Part shown: positions 44,757 to 53,206 of the stretch, piece after piece
Position numbering within the stretch: the stretch's first letter is position 1
Layout: each line of letters starts with the position of its first letter
Assembly (NCBI RefSeq): GCF_000195595.1
Contig: NZ_GL882540.1
Location: forward strand, 1-64,000
Direction of reading: 5' to 3'
Length of the DNA: 64,000 nt
DNA from: Actinomyces sp. oral taxon 170 str. F0386
Lineage (GTDB): Bacteria > Actinomycetota > Actinomycetes > Actinomycetales > Actinomycetaceae
Made by a program: the position numbers and the translations under genes
The notes under the pieces: generated by a model
Told to the model about the DNA's origin: nothing
The model's database searches: none
The model's input: the letters and a program-made list of their open reading frames with translations, nothing else

Positions 44757-46767
44757 CCCCCTCCATCTCCAGGAGACGTTCCTTCCGGTCGACCCCGCCC
44801 GCGTAGCCGCGCAGACTGCCGTTGGTCGCGACCACGCGGTGGCACGGCACGATGAGAGTGATCGGGTTGTGCCCGACCGCGCCACCCACGGCCTGGGCGG
44901 ACATCTGCTCTCGGCCGGTACGCCGGGCCACCTCGGCAGCGATCTGGGCGTAGGTGCTGGTGGTACCGAAGGGGATGGAGAGCATGATGGAGGTGACCAT
45001 CTCCCTGAAGTCGGAGCCCTCGACCCTGATCGGCGGGGTGAAGCCGGGGTCCGCACCCTCGAAGTAGGTGTCGAGCCACTGGGTCGTCCGCAGGAAGACG
45101 GGCAGATACGGCTTGAGCACCGCGTCGCCGTCGATCGTCGAGCGGTCATACTTCTGCCCGTCGAACCACAGACCCGTGAGATACTCACCGTCGCTGGCCA
45201 TGGTCATGGCGCCCAGGGGCGATTCGTAGTGACTGAGGTAGTGCATCGCTTCCTTCTTCTCGTTCCGCTTCTTGCTTCTGGCGGTGCGCTCGGGCGCTGA
45301 CTCTGCTCCCACCCGGTTCCACAGGCACATGACGGCGTAGGCCCGCCACGGTCGCCAACGTTCGACCAAAGTGAGGATCTTCCTCGGGCTCCGGGTTCCC
45401 AGAGCCTTCCTGACCTCCAGGTCGGTGGCGAGGAACGCGTCGGGCCAGCCCAGACAGCGCATGGCGATGTAGCCGGCGGTCCACGCCCCAATACCTGGGA
45501 CCTCCGTGAACCCAACGGCTGCGGCTTCAGGATCGGGACAGCAGACGGCGTCGATGACGCCGGAGCTCATCAGCTCGGCCAGGCCGTGAATCGCCCGCGC
45601 CCGAGCAGCGATGATGCCGAGCGGCCCCAGGTGCTGCTCGATCGCCCCGTCGAGACCGAGGACCTCCTGGGCGGTGGGGGAGGTCATGGTCAGTCCGTTG
45701 ATTCCGGTGTCCACCGGCGAGCCGAGGGCCTGGACGAATCGACCGGCCAGTGTCCTGGCCGCCTGGACCGTGACCTGCTGCCCCAGCACCGCCAGGACGG
45801 CGGTCTCGAAGGCGTCGAAGCAGCCCGGCACGCGGATGCCCGGAATGAACGGCCCGAGTGCGGACTCGTCCAGCGATGCGAGCGTCCGAGCCACCGTGTC
45901 GGGCTCGCAGTGGAGGTCGAACAGATTCTTGACCCCATCCAGCACCACCGGTAGTACGGGGAGCAGGGAAGCGGAGACGGTCACCGCCAGCCGGTTGTGC
46001 CCGGCGTCGTTGCTCACGACCACCCAGCCGGTGAGATCACGTCCCGAGAAGCGCAGACGAACCGTCCTGGCGTAACGATCGTCCTCGACCTTCTCGACGC
46101 CGGGAATCGCCCTATGCGCCAGGAACTCCAGCATGAGGTCCCAACGGTACGGGGGCCGGTACCCCAGCCTGAGCTGGACGGCGTCACCCTCGGTCCTGCT
46201 GAACCGTGCCTGGCTGCGCAGAGCGGTGGGCGTCAGCCGGTACCGGTGTCGGAACACCTCGTTGAAGCGGCGCAGGCTGCCAAAGCCCGCGGCATGGGCC
46301 ACGTCCGTCACCGTCAGGCCCGTGTCGGTCAGGAGGCTCTTGGCCAGCAGGAGCCGGCAGGTCTGGCGGTACTCGACGGGGCGCACGTGGTAGGCGTGCT
46401 CGAAGACGCGGCGCAGATGGCGGTCGGAACAGGCCAGGTGACGAGCGATATCCGTGATGCTTCCATGGGCACCGCAGTTCCTCTCGATGTACCGTGCTGC
46501 GGCGCGAGCCAGCGATGCCGAGGGGTCCACGGATGCGCACCCGGGCGCCAGCTCGGGCCGGCACAGCAGGCATGGCCGGAAACCGGCCTGTTCGGCCTCG
46601 GCCGCCGTGGTGTAGAAGGAGCAGTTGGCCGCGAGCGGCTTGCGCGCCCGGCACACTGGACGGCAGTAGACGCCGGTCGTGACGACCCCGACGAAGAACC
46701 GCCCGTCGAAGCGGGCATCCCTGGCCAGCAGGGCCTCATACAGCGAGTCGTTGTCCAGATCCGGCAT
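44695..46767 (-). CDS. Ada-AlkA-Ogt three-domain alkylation-repair fusion
   Basis: A 690-residue protein with three repair modules. Residues 1-85 are an Ada N-terminal domain whose cysteines 35, 39, 66 and 69 have exactly the spacing of E. coli Ada (38, 42, 69, 72). Residues about 88-185 are an AraC-type helix-turn-helix (DIARHLACSDRHLRRVF). Residues about 190-480 are an AlkA glycosylase with VPGIGAWTAGY and catalytic Asp near 449 (FLATDLEVRKAL). After a Lys/Glu-rich linker, residues 508-690 are an O6-alkylguanine methyltransferase with PCHRV (Cys about 642). GGAGGAGG precedes the start. An internal ATG (45246, residue 508) has AAGAAGGAAG upstream and could express Ogt alone. Confidence 0.92.
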   Translation of the reverse strand: MPDLDNDSLYEALLARDARFDGRFFVGVVTTGVYCRPVCRARKPLAANCSFYTTAAEAEQAGFRPCLLCRPELAPGCASVDPSASLARAAARYIERNCGAHGSITDIARHLACSDRHLRRVFEHAYHVRPVEYRQTCRLLLAKSLLTDTGLTVTDVAHAAGFGSLRRFNEVFRHRYRLTPTALRSQARFSRTEGDAVQLRLGYRPPYRWDLMLEFLAHRAIPGVEKVEDDRYARTVRLRFSGRDLTGWVVVSNDAGHNRLAVTVSASLLPVLPVVLDGVKNLFDLHCEPDTVARTLASLDESALGPFIPGIRVPGCFDAFETAVLAVLGQQVTVQAARTLAGRFVQALGSPVDTGINGLTMTSPTAQEVLGLDGAIEQHLGPLGIIAARARAIHGLAELMSSGVIDAVCCPDPEAAAVGFTEVPGIGAWTAGYIAMRCLGWPDAFLATDLEVRKALGTRSPRKILTLVERWRPWRAYAVMCLWNRVGAESAPERTARSKKRNEKKEAMHYLSHYESPLGAMTMASDGEYLTGLWFDGQKYDRSTIDGDAVLKPYLPVFLRTTQWLDTYFEGADPGFTPPIRVEGSDFREMVTSIMLSIPFGTTSTYAQIAAEVARRTGREQMSAQAVGGAVGHNPITLIVPCHRVVATNGSLRGYAGGVDRKERLLEMEGVNMAGLPTPPTADDGGGTRE

Positions 46768-47013
46768 GGTCCTCCTCCGAAACGCTCCAAGCATGGCATC
46801 GCTGTGTCGAGGAGTCCGGCCGTTTTCGGACATCGATATCCCGTCCTGGACGTTTCTGTGCCATGGAATCGCGTGCACCGTCTCACCTCCGCCGTCGTCG
46901 CCATTGCTCCGGGGCTCCCTTAGGCTTGGCCACGGTGCGCACGGACGGTCCGATCGATCGCCGTCGTCGCGCAGAACCTCCGCTCACACCCTGACGAAAG
47001 GCGCACACGAGCA

Positions 47014-48696
47014 GTGGCTGAGTACATCTACCAGATGATCAAGGCGCGCAAGGCCCACGGTGACAAGGTCATCCTCGACGACGTCACGATGGCCTTCCTT
47101 CCAGGAGCCAAGATCGGCATGGTCGGTCCCAACGGCGCCGGCAAGTCCTCCATCCTCAAGATCATGGCAGGCATCGACCAGCCCTCCAATGGTGAGGCCC
47201 GCCTGACCCCCGGGTACAGCGTCGGCATCCTCCTTCAGGAGCCTCCGCTCAACGAGGACAAGACGGTGCTCGGCAACGTCGAGGAGGGCGTTGCCGAGAT
47301 CAAGTCCAAGCTGGACCGCTACAACGAGATCAGTGCCGCCATGGCGGACCCGGACGCCGACTTCGATGCCCTCATGGCGGAGATGGGCACCCTTCAGGAC
47401 GCCCTGGACGCCGCTAACGCCTGGGACCTCGACTCCCAGCTGGAGCAGGCTATGGACGCCTTGCGCTGCCCCCCGCCGGACGCCGAGGTCAAGAACCTCT
47501 CCGGCGGTGAGCGCCGCCGAGTGGCCCTGTGCAAGCTGCTCCTCGAGGCCCCGGACCTCCTCCTCCTGGACGAGCCCACCAACCATCTCGACGCCGAGTC
47601 CGTCCTGTGGCTCGAGCAGCACCTGGCCAGCTACCAGGGCGCCGTCATCGCCGTCACCCACGACCGCTACTTCCTCGACCACGTCGCCCAGTGGATCGCC
47701 GAGGTCGACCGCGGCCACCTCTACCCTTACGAGGGCAACTACTCCACCTACCTGGAGACCAAGGAGAAGCGCCTCGAGGTCCAGGGCAAGAAGGACGCCA
47801 AACTCGCCAAGCGCCTCAAGGAGGAGCTCGAGTGGGTGCGATCCTCCGCCAAGGGGCGCCAGGCCAAGTCCAAGGCACGTCTGGCCCGCTACGAGGAGAT
47901 GGCCGCCGAGGCCGAGCGCACCCGCAAGCTCGACTTCGAGGAGATCCAGATCCCGCCGGGTCCCCGCCTGGGCAACCAGGTCCTGGAGGCCACCAACCTC
48001 AACAAGGGCTTCGACGGGCGCACTCTCATCGACGGGCTCTCCTTCACCCTGCCGCGCAACGGCATCGTCGGGGTCGTCGGCCCCAACGGCGTCGGAAAGT
48101 CCACCCTGTTCAAGACCATCGTGGGCCTGGAGCCGCTCGACGGCGGGGATCTCAAGATCGGTCAGACCGTCAAGCTCTCCTACGTCGACCAGTCCCGAGC
48201 CGGCATCGACCCCAAGAAGACCCTCTGGGAGGTCGTCTCCGACGGGCTGGACTACATTCAGGTGGGCAACGTGGAGATGCCTTCGCGCGCCTACGTCGCC
48301 TCCTTCGGTTTCAAGGGGGCTGACCAGCAAAAGCCTGCCGGCGTGCTCTCCGGCGGTGAGCGCAACCGCCTCAACCTGGCCCTGACCCTCAAGCAGGGCG
48401 GCAACCTCATTCTCCTTGACGAGCCCACCAACGATCTCGACGTTGAGACCCTGGGGTCGCTGGAGAACGCTCTGCTGGAGTTCCCCGGCTGCGCCGTGGT
48501 CATCACCCACGACCGCTGGTTCCTCGACCGTGTGGCCACCCACATCCTCGCCTGGGAGGGAACCGAGGAGAACCCGGCCAGCTGGTACTGGTTCGAGGGG
48601 AACTTCGCCTCCTACGAGGAGAACAAGGTTGAGCGCCTCGGACCCGAGGCGGCCCGTCCCCACCGGGTCACCTACCGGAAGCTGACCCGGGACTGA
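47014..48696 (+). CDS. ettA: Energy-dependent translational throttle protein EttA (ABC-F)
   Basis: A 560-residue ABC-F ATPase without transmembrane segments that acts at the ribosomal E site and gates early elongation according to the ADP/ATP ratio. It has two nucleotide-binding domains: PNGAGKSS, LSGGERRR and LLLLDEPTNHLD in the first; PNGVGKSTL, LSGGERNR and LILLDEPTNDLD in the second. The interdomain linker has the EttA-type basic segment (SSAKGRQAKSKARLARYEEM). The start is GTG at 47014 (protein begins AEYIYQM, as in EttA). A strong terminator follows. Confidence 0.96.
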   Translation: MAEYIYQMIKARKAHGDKVILDDVTMAFLPGAKIGMVGPNGAGKSSILKIMAGIDQPSNGEARLTPGYSVGILLQEPPLNEDKTVLGNVEEGVAEIKSKLDRYNEISAAMADPDADFDALMAEMGTLQDALDAANAWDLDSQLEQAMDALRCPPPDAEVKNLSGGERRRVALCKLLLEAPDLLLLDEPTNHLDAESVLWLEQHLASYQGAVIAVTHDRYFLDHVAQWIAEVDRGHLYPYEGNYSTYLETKEKRLEVQGKKDAKLAKRLKEELEWVRSSAKGRQAKSKARLARYEEMAAEAERTRKLDFEEIQIPPGPRLGNQVLEATNLNKGFDGRTLIDGLSFTLPRNGIVGVVGPNGVGKSTLFKTIVGLEPLDGGDLKIGQTVKLSYVDQSRAGIDPKKTLWEVVSDGLDYIQVGNVEMPSRAYVASFGFKGADQQKPAGVLSGGERNRLNLALTLKQGGNLILLDEPTNDLDVETLGSLENALLEFPGCAVVITHDRWFLDRVATHILAWEGTEENPASWYWFEGNFASYEENKVERLGPEAARPHRVTYRKLTRD

Positions 48697-49051
48697 CTCC
48701 TGAGTGAACGAGCTCCGGCTCGATTCGCCATCTCAGACAGAGACGCCATTCTTTCAGCCGACTGGCTGAGGGGATGGCGTCTCTGTTACGGACAATGAGG
48801 GCGCCGCGTCATGGTGCTGAAAACCGTCATCGCTGGAGACTCTGAGACCTGCACCAAGAGCGGTGATGCCTGTGTCGGAGCGGCTCAGTTCAGAAAATTG
48901 ACTATGATAGTGCTTGGAGTAGGTGATCGTCAAGGGGGATTGACCGCTCTGGTGTGATTTACAAGGTGGCTTTTATGGTTTTTTCAGGCGGTAACCTTGT
49001 GTGGCTGGGTTGCCGTCTTGAGTACTCCGCCACTTTGAAAGGACAATTATC
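48697..49051. other. Intergenic region after ettA
   Basis: About 355 bp without a gene. The first part holds the ettA terminator hairpin (48738-48785). After it the composition becomes AT-richer. A TTGACT at 48898-48903 with TAGGTG 16 bp further is a weak promoter candidate for the secreted I36-type gene. Confidence 0.45.
48738..48785 (+). terminator. Terminator hairpin after ettA
   Basis: CAGAGACGCCAT (48738-48749) pairs with ATGGCGTCTCTG (48774-48785). A nested TCAGCC/GGCTGA stem lies inside. It is 42 bp after the ettA stop. Confidence 0.75.
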
Positions 49052-49474
49052 ATGGGTGCAACAATGGCTCGCCGTATCGCAAGTGCCGGCTCACTTCTCG
49101 CACTCGCCGCCGGCGCTCTCCTGATTCCGACCTCGACAGCAAGTGCCGCTGAGAGAGACGGTGTCTGCGACGCCGGAGAGGTCTGCTTCTACTACAACAC
49201 CGATGGGCATGGATCGATTGCCGACTTCAATGGGTCCATCCCCAACTATGGGGGAAGTCAACCCAACTGCTATGAGTTCAGGGGAGCTGGCAACGGGCAA
49301 GGAAAGTGCGTGAAGAACAACGCGGCCGCGGTCTGGAACAGGACGGGCACGCAAGTGGTTGTATACTACAACTCATACTTCTGGGGGGATAATGAGCTTA
49401 TTCCCGATGGTAAGTTGGTCAACCTCAAGCCTGGCCTCAAGAACAATAACGCCTCCCACAAGATCTTCTGGTAA
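49052..49474 (+). CDS. Secreted I36-type peptidase inhibitor-like protein
   Basis: A 140-residue secreted protein. Residues 1-33 are a signal peptide (ARR, a hydrophobic LLALAAGALLIP core, then an ASA cleavage site). The mature part has GEVCFYYNTDGHGSIADF, a CYEF segment and KCVKNNAAAVWNRT, the beta/gamma-crystallin-like pattern of peptidase-inhibitor family I36 (SMPI-like), with three cysteines. Whether it inhibits a protease here is not known. Its C-terminal coding sequence is duplicated in tandem but out of frame (see the repeat entry), so the present tail may be a recent replacement. The start has GAAAGGA upstream. Confidence 0.82.
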   Translation: MGATMARRIASAGSLLALAAGALLIPTSTASAAERDGVCDAGEVCFYYNTDGHGSIADFNGSIPNYGGSQPNCYEFRGAGNGQGKCVKNNAAAVWNRTGTQVVVYYNSYFWGDNELIPDGKLVNLKPGLKNNNASHKIFW

Positions 49475-49532
49475 GTTGGTGATCCTCAAGCCTGGCCTCA
49501 AGAACAACTCCGCCTCCCGCAAGTTCTTCTAT
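49411..49532 (+). repeat. 61-bp tandem duplication over the end of the I36 gene
   Basis: Copy 1 (49411-49471) encodes the last 20 residues of the I36 protein. Copy 2 (49472-49532) follows at once and matches at about 52 of 61 positions. Because 61 is not a multiple of three, copy 2 is in another frame. Copy 1 reads KLVNLKPGLKNNNASHKIFW before a TAA formed at the junction. Copy 2 would encode KLVILKPGLKNNSASRKFFY plus PSW and a TGA at 49542-49544, and is left untranslated. Confidence 0.85.
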
Positions 49533-49590
49533 CCCTCGTGGTGATGAAGTGACTGAATGTCCCTCTTCTAGATCTGGTGAAGGGATGTTG

Positions 49591-49642
49591 GTGACAGTGG
49601 CGTCGGTCGGCTCCGGAAGGTGTCGGCTGACGCCACTGTCAC
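49591..49642. terminator. Long perfect hairpin after the I36 gene
   Basis: GTGACAGTGGCGTC (49591-49604) pairs perfectly with GACGCCACTGTCAC (49629-49642) around a 24-nt loop. No T-run follows. It probably ends the I36 transcript. Confidence 0.6.
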
Positions 49643-49724
49643 GATAAACACCCCGATTGCGTCTCGCGCATCTTGCCCGGCGACATTGACTGTGCATAGG
49701 GTGTCGTACGTTGGAAGGTGCGTG

Positions 49725-50429
49725 ATGAGCAGGAAGACGCCCATCTTCATTCCCGAAGGCGGTGTGATAGGCAGGCTCCCGTTCGACGGGCGGTGGCTGA
49801 GCGAGGTCAGTCCCACGCGCCGCGTCCCGAGCCACGGGACCGATCTTTTCGGCACCACTTACGCGCTCGACTTCATCGCCGTCGACGATGACGGTCGCAC
49901 GGCGCCTGCGCGCAGCCTACGCACGGTCCTCACCACCGAACCGCCGGAGCTCTTCTACGCCTTCGGGCGCTCTCTGTACTCGCCCGTCGCAGGAACCGTG
50001 GTGTCTGTTCACGACGGCGAACCCGACCACGAGGCGCGCCGCTCGATCCTGACGCTCATCCCGTACGGGCTGAGCCAGCCCCGGCGGATTCGGCGGGGAC
50101 TGACCGCGGTCCTTGGGAATCACGTCATCATCCAGGTTGCAGAAAGCCCTTATTACGTTGGACTCGTGCACCTTCAGCGAGGCTCTGTTCAGGTGTCGCC
50201 TGGTGAGCGGGTGTGCGCCGGCGATCAGATCGGCAGATGCGGCAACTCCGGGAACTCCACGCAGCCCCATCTCCACATTCAGGCGATGAACAGCCCTGAT
50301 CCCTATGCCGCGAAGGGTGTGCCGCTCCGTTTCGACGAGTTCCGGCAACGCGGTCCAGAACAAGGTGCCCCGTGGTCGCTGTGCGAGCAGGCCTGCCCCG
50401 AGCAGGGCTCAGTCATCGCTCGACTTTGA
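49725..50429 (+). CDS. M23-family (lysostaphin-like) metallopeptidase
   Basis: A 234-residue protein. The zinc-binding elements are a His/Asp pair in SHGTDLFGTTYALDF, and HLH in QPHLHIQAM. A lipoyl-like SPVAGTVVSVHDG and GDQIGRCGNSGNS complete the M23 core. No signal peptide is visible (it begins MSRKTPIFIPEGG), so it may act inside the cell or be exported otherwise. Four cysteines lie in the second half. The ATG at 49725 has GGAAGG; the open frame to 49620 runs into the hairpin. It is next to the I36 inhibitor-like gene; a protease/inhibitor relation is only a guess. Confidence 0.83.
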   Translation: MSRKTPIFIPEGGVIGRLPFDGRWLSEVSPTRRVPSHGTDLFGTTYALDFIAVDDDGRTAPARSLRTVLTTEPPELFYAFGRSLYSPVAGTVVSVHDGEPDHEARRSILTLIPYGLSQPRRIRRGLTAVLGNHVIIQVAESPYYVGLVHLQRGSVQVSPGERVCAGDQIGRCGNSGNSTQPHLHIQAMNSPDPYAAKGVPLRFDEFRQRGPEQGAPWSLCEQACPEQGSVIARL

Positions 50430-50826
50430 TGTGACGCCATAGAATGAATCTCAGATCTGGCGTGATGATCCGTCGCGGGGCTGCTGCGGCCCGATTGCGA
50501 CGAGAAGTAGGGGATGAGCCTACGGTGCGATGCGCTGGTTCTGATCCGGGACGTGCTTTTCCGGCGAGGACTGCGTCTTCCTGCAAACCTCTGAGGTCCG
50601 GTGGCAGTCGCTTGTAGGAGAAGTACGTCCTGGATGGAAAACGCAGTCCCCAACCCGCACCATTCCGGTGTCCACACAGCGGACATGAACGCTGCGGCGA
50701 CGTAGGGGGCCAAGTAGAACTCCCGAGATTCCGGGGTCGTCGTCCAACCGCATCTACTGTGGAGTCAGCCATGTCCGCTGTGTGGACACCGAGTCGCTGA
50801 CGCGACGCGGGAGAAAAACAAAGGCA
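50430..50826. other. Gene-free region with inverted-repeat element
   Basis: About 400 bp between the M23 gene and the convergent hydrolase gene. Open frames on the minus strand here have no ribosome site or family match. The region contains the element bounded by 22-bp inverted repeats (50666-50791). Confidence 0.5.
50666..50791. repeat. 126-bp element with perfect 22-bp terminal inverted repeats
   Basis: The left arm (50666-50687) and right arm (50770-50791) are exact reverse complements over 22 bp, with 82 bp between them. Each arm itself holds a dyad, TGTCC-N7-GGACA. No flanking target duplication can be seen and there is no transposase. It could be a miniature inverted-repeat element, a pair of recombinase or regulator sites, or a structured RNA. 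Confidence 0.8.
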
Positions 50827-51606
50827 TCAGTTTGGATCATTTAATGAGAGGAATTTTGCGACCGAGGCATGAACTTCTGATTTTCCGGCCCAGTATGCAT
50901 GCCTGGCGTCCGGAATCATGAATACTTCCGCATTTGGGATTCGATTTCCAAGGATTGCTGCGTTGCCAGGATCGGAGATAGGGTCGTTCGTGCCGTGGAG
51001 GATCAAAGTGGGGGCCGTAATATTTTCTGGGGCTGGCCCGTCAGGGCGGTCTGAGGCCTTGCTGTGGATGCTCATTGCTTCTGGTGAATGAGGCGCGGGG
51101 AAGACGCTGGTGGCTTGTTGAGGATGTGCTGCGATCCAAGGATCCGGATAGAAGAGTGAAGCTAGTGCGCTTGGGTCGCCGGATGCTAGGGCCGCTGCTC
51201 CAGTGGTAGGGCGAGGTAGTCCGGTTCCGTCGCCAGCGCTGGTGCCCCCAATGGTGAGTGTAATAATGCGGTCTGCATGCTCCGCTCCGAGCCACTGAGC
51301 AATTCTTCCTCCCATTGAGTGTCCGTAAACGTGCGCCCTATCGATACCCGCGTGATCGAGGATGGTTACTACATCCTTTGCGAAATCTCTCGTCGACCAT
51401 TCTGAGTTCAGCGGCGCTGTGTTCTGGCCGGTACCTCTGTGGTCAAGGAGTACGATGGTTCGATTGGTGAATTCGTTGAGAACGGAGTCCCATCCGTGGT
51501 GGTCGAGTCCCCTTCCTTGGATGAGCACTAATGGAGCTTTGGGTGATGATGTGTTTCTTATGGAGTACCAAAGGCTGCTGCCGTTTGACAGTGTCACAGA
51601 AGTCAT
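50827..51606 (-). CDS. Alpha/beta hydrolase
   Basis: A 259-residue hydrolase. The nucleophile elbow is GHSMGG, the acid is probably the Asp in GTNDPIS, and the catalytic His is in PDARHAYW. The oxyanion region is QGRGLDHHGWD, and HRGTGQNTAPL is typical of the 3-oxoadipate enol-lactonase/haloperoxidase-like group. The gene is distinctly AT-richer than its surroundings and uses A/T-ending codons, which suggests acquisition by transfer. It has no obvious operon partner. The substrate cannot be told from the sequence. Confidence 0.88.
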   Translation of the reverse strand: MTSVTLSNGSSLWYSIRNTSSPKAPLVLIQGRGLDHHGWDSVLNEFTNRTIVLLDHRGTGQNTAPLNSEWSTRDFAKDVVTILDHAGIDRAHVYGHSMGGRIAQWLGAEHADRIITLTIGGTSAGDGTGLPRPTTGAAALASGDPSALASLFYPDPWIAAHPQQATSVFPAPHSPEAMSIHSKASDRPDGPAPENITAPTLILHGTNDPISDPGNAAILGNRIPNAEVFMIPDARHAYWAGKSEVHASVAKFLSLNDPN

Positions 51607-51833
51607 GATTTGATCATATCATGAAAACTTAAAAGCTGTTCACTGGGGTGGCGGGGATGATGAGATTGCGCTCACGAGTGGGAGATTGTTTTTGCTGGCA
51701 GTGGCTCTTGTATGCGGTTCCGCTTGCATTCTTGTCTCGAATCGCCCCCTGAGTCTCACGTCCTCTCTCTGTCATTTTGACGCCTAGACTAACCCTATTC
51801 TCTCCTCTTGAGAAAGAATCTGAATAAATGCGT

Positions 51834-52196
51834 TTATGTCAGCCAGGCTGTGAGGCCGTGGACGATGGCCGCGATCGACGGGCCGATGATCATGGTCACC
51901 TCTCTGCGTCGGACGCCGATGCCGGCGTCGACGACCTGGACCACCATTGCAGCCATGAGGACCAGCCTCACGGTACTGATATCTGAAGCAGCGATAAAAG
52001 GTACGACTGCCGTCACCGCGCCGAGGGGAACCGCTCGAGCCGCATACATCTGAGCGAAGAACCTCTCGCCAGCGCTGACCTCTTGCGACTTACTCATGAT
52101 CTGAGGTCGGAAGACAGCCAGCAGTGATGACACTGTACTAATTGTTGCGGCGATAGCGTTGAGAACCTGAAGTACGGCAATCGACACCGGAACCAC
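51834..52196 (-). CDS. Small membrane protein (about four helices)
   Basis: A roughly 120-residue protein with four hydrophobic segments and a conserved-looking AGERFFAQMYAARAVPLG between helices 1 and 2. That pattern recalls DUF4267-like membrane proteins, but the match is not firm. The start is uncertain: the frame is open to 52277 (TTG) over the 3' end of the thioesterase gene, and GTG at 52196 is taken because the first helix begins there. It lies on the same strand just after tesB. Confidence 0.55.
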   Translation of the reverse strand: MVPVSIAVLQVLNAIAATISTVSSLLAVFRPQIMSKSQEVSAGERFFAQMYAARAVPLGAVTAVVPFIAASDISTVRLVLMAAMVVQVVDAGIGVRRREVTMIIGPSIAAIVHGLTAWLT

Positions 52197-52225
52197 CAGA
52201 GAGGAGAGTAAGGATGCAGAAGGCC

Positions 52226-53206
52226 TCAGCCGGGGATCGCGCTGCCGTCGTCGCCCTCGCCCATACGGATCCGCCAACGGCCTGAGCCGGCGTCGACCCC
52301 TGAGTCCGTGGGCATGCGCACCATGCCTTCCTGGGCGATGGTCGACACGAGCCCGCCGGATGAGTCGAAGACCTGGGCTCGCGCCATCCCGCGGCCACCC
52401 CGCGAGGAGGGGGAGTCCTGCACATAGAGCAGCCAGTCACCCATGTCCACGTTCCGGTGGAACCACTGGGCGTGGTCGAGGGTCGCCAGGCTCATGCCCT
52501 CGCTGCGCCAGGACAGCCCCTGGCTGCGCAGCACCGGCTCCAGCATCACTTGATCGCACACGTAGGCCAACAGCGCCCGATGCACGGTCTGGGAGGTCTG
52601 CTCCGGGATACGGCTGCGCGAGCGCATCCACAGGTGCTGGACGTCGCTGCGTTCCTTGGAGGGGCGCAGATAGAGGTTGCCCTCCACGTGCCTGAGGTCG
52701 AAGGCCGCCGTACGCCCCAGAAAGCGCGCCACCGGATGGTCGATGGTGCGGAAGATCTCCAGGGCGCTCGTCAGGTCCTCGGGACGCGGAACCGAGGGCG
52801 CTGCGACGTGAAGGTCGGCACCCTCCTGCTCCTCCTGGAAGGAGGTGAGCATCGTGAGGATCGGCGTCCCCTCCTGGGAGGCGGCGGTGCGTCTCTGGGA
52901 GAAGGATCGGCCGTCGTGCAACCGCTCGACGGCGAAGCTGATCGGCCTGTCCGGCTGACCGCCCCGCATGAAGAAGGCATGGACCGAGTGCGGCAGACGC
53001 TCCCCGTCGCCGTCGTCCTCGACCGTGGCAGCGGCGGCCAGCATCCCCTGGGCCACCACCTGGCCGCCATAGACCCGACCCGAGAGCTGCGGCAGGGATC
53101 CGCCGGTGAAGAGATCCTCCCCGTCTCCCGCCGCCAGGCCGAGGACCCGGGTCACTGAGCCGAGGGGCTCCTCCGTGGCGGCGGGGACGGGATAGGGGGT
53201 GGTCAC
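52226..53206 (-). CDS. tesB: Acyl-CoA thioesterase II
   Basis: A 326-residue double-hotdog thioesterase that hydrolyses medium- and long-chain acyl-CoA. The first hotdog has GGQVVAQGMLAA and VHAFFMRGG. The second has the family segments TLDHAQWFHRNVDMGDWLLY and GRGMARAQVFDSSGGLVSTI. Length is somewhat above the E. coli enzyme (286). The start GTG overlaps the ptsI stop (GTGA), so it is probably read through from ptsI although it has no sugar-transport role. Confidence 0.94.
   Translation of the reverse strand: MTTPYPVPAATEEPLGSVTRVLGLAAGDGEDLFTGGSLPQLSGRVYGGQVVAQGMLAAAATVEDDGDGERLPHSVHAFFMRGGQPDRPISFAVERLHDGRSFSQRRTAASQEGTPILTMLTSFQEEQEGADLHVAAPSVPRPEDLTSALEIFRTIDHPVARFLGRTAAFDLRHVEGNLYLRPSKERSDVQHLWMRSRSRIPEQTSQTVHRALLAYVCDQVMLEPVLRSQGLSWRSEGMSLATLDHAQWFHRNVDMGDWLLYVQDSPSSRGGRGMARAQVFDSSGGLVSTIAQEGMVRMPTDSGVDAGSGRWRIRMGEGDDGSAIPG

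Noticed and set aside
50413-50772. Minus-strand open frames of 119 and 77 residues
   Set aside because: Basic low-complexity translations, no ribosome site, and they run across the inverted-repeat element.
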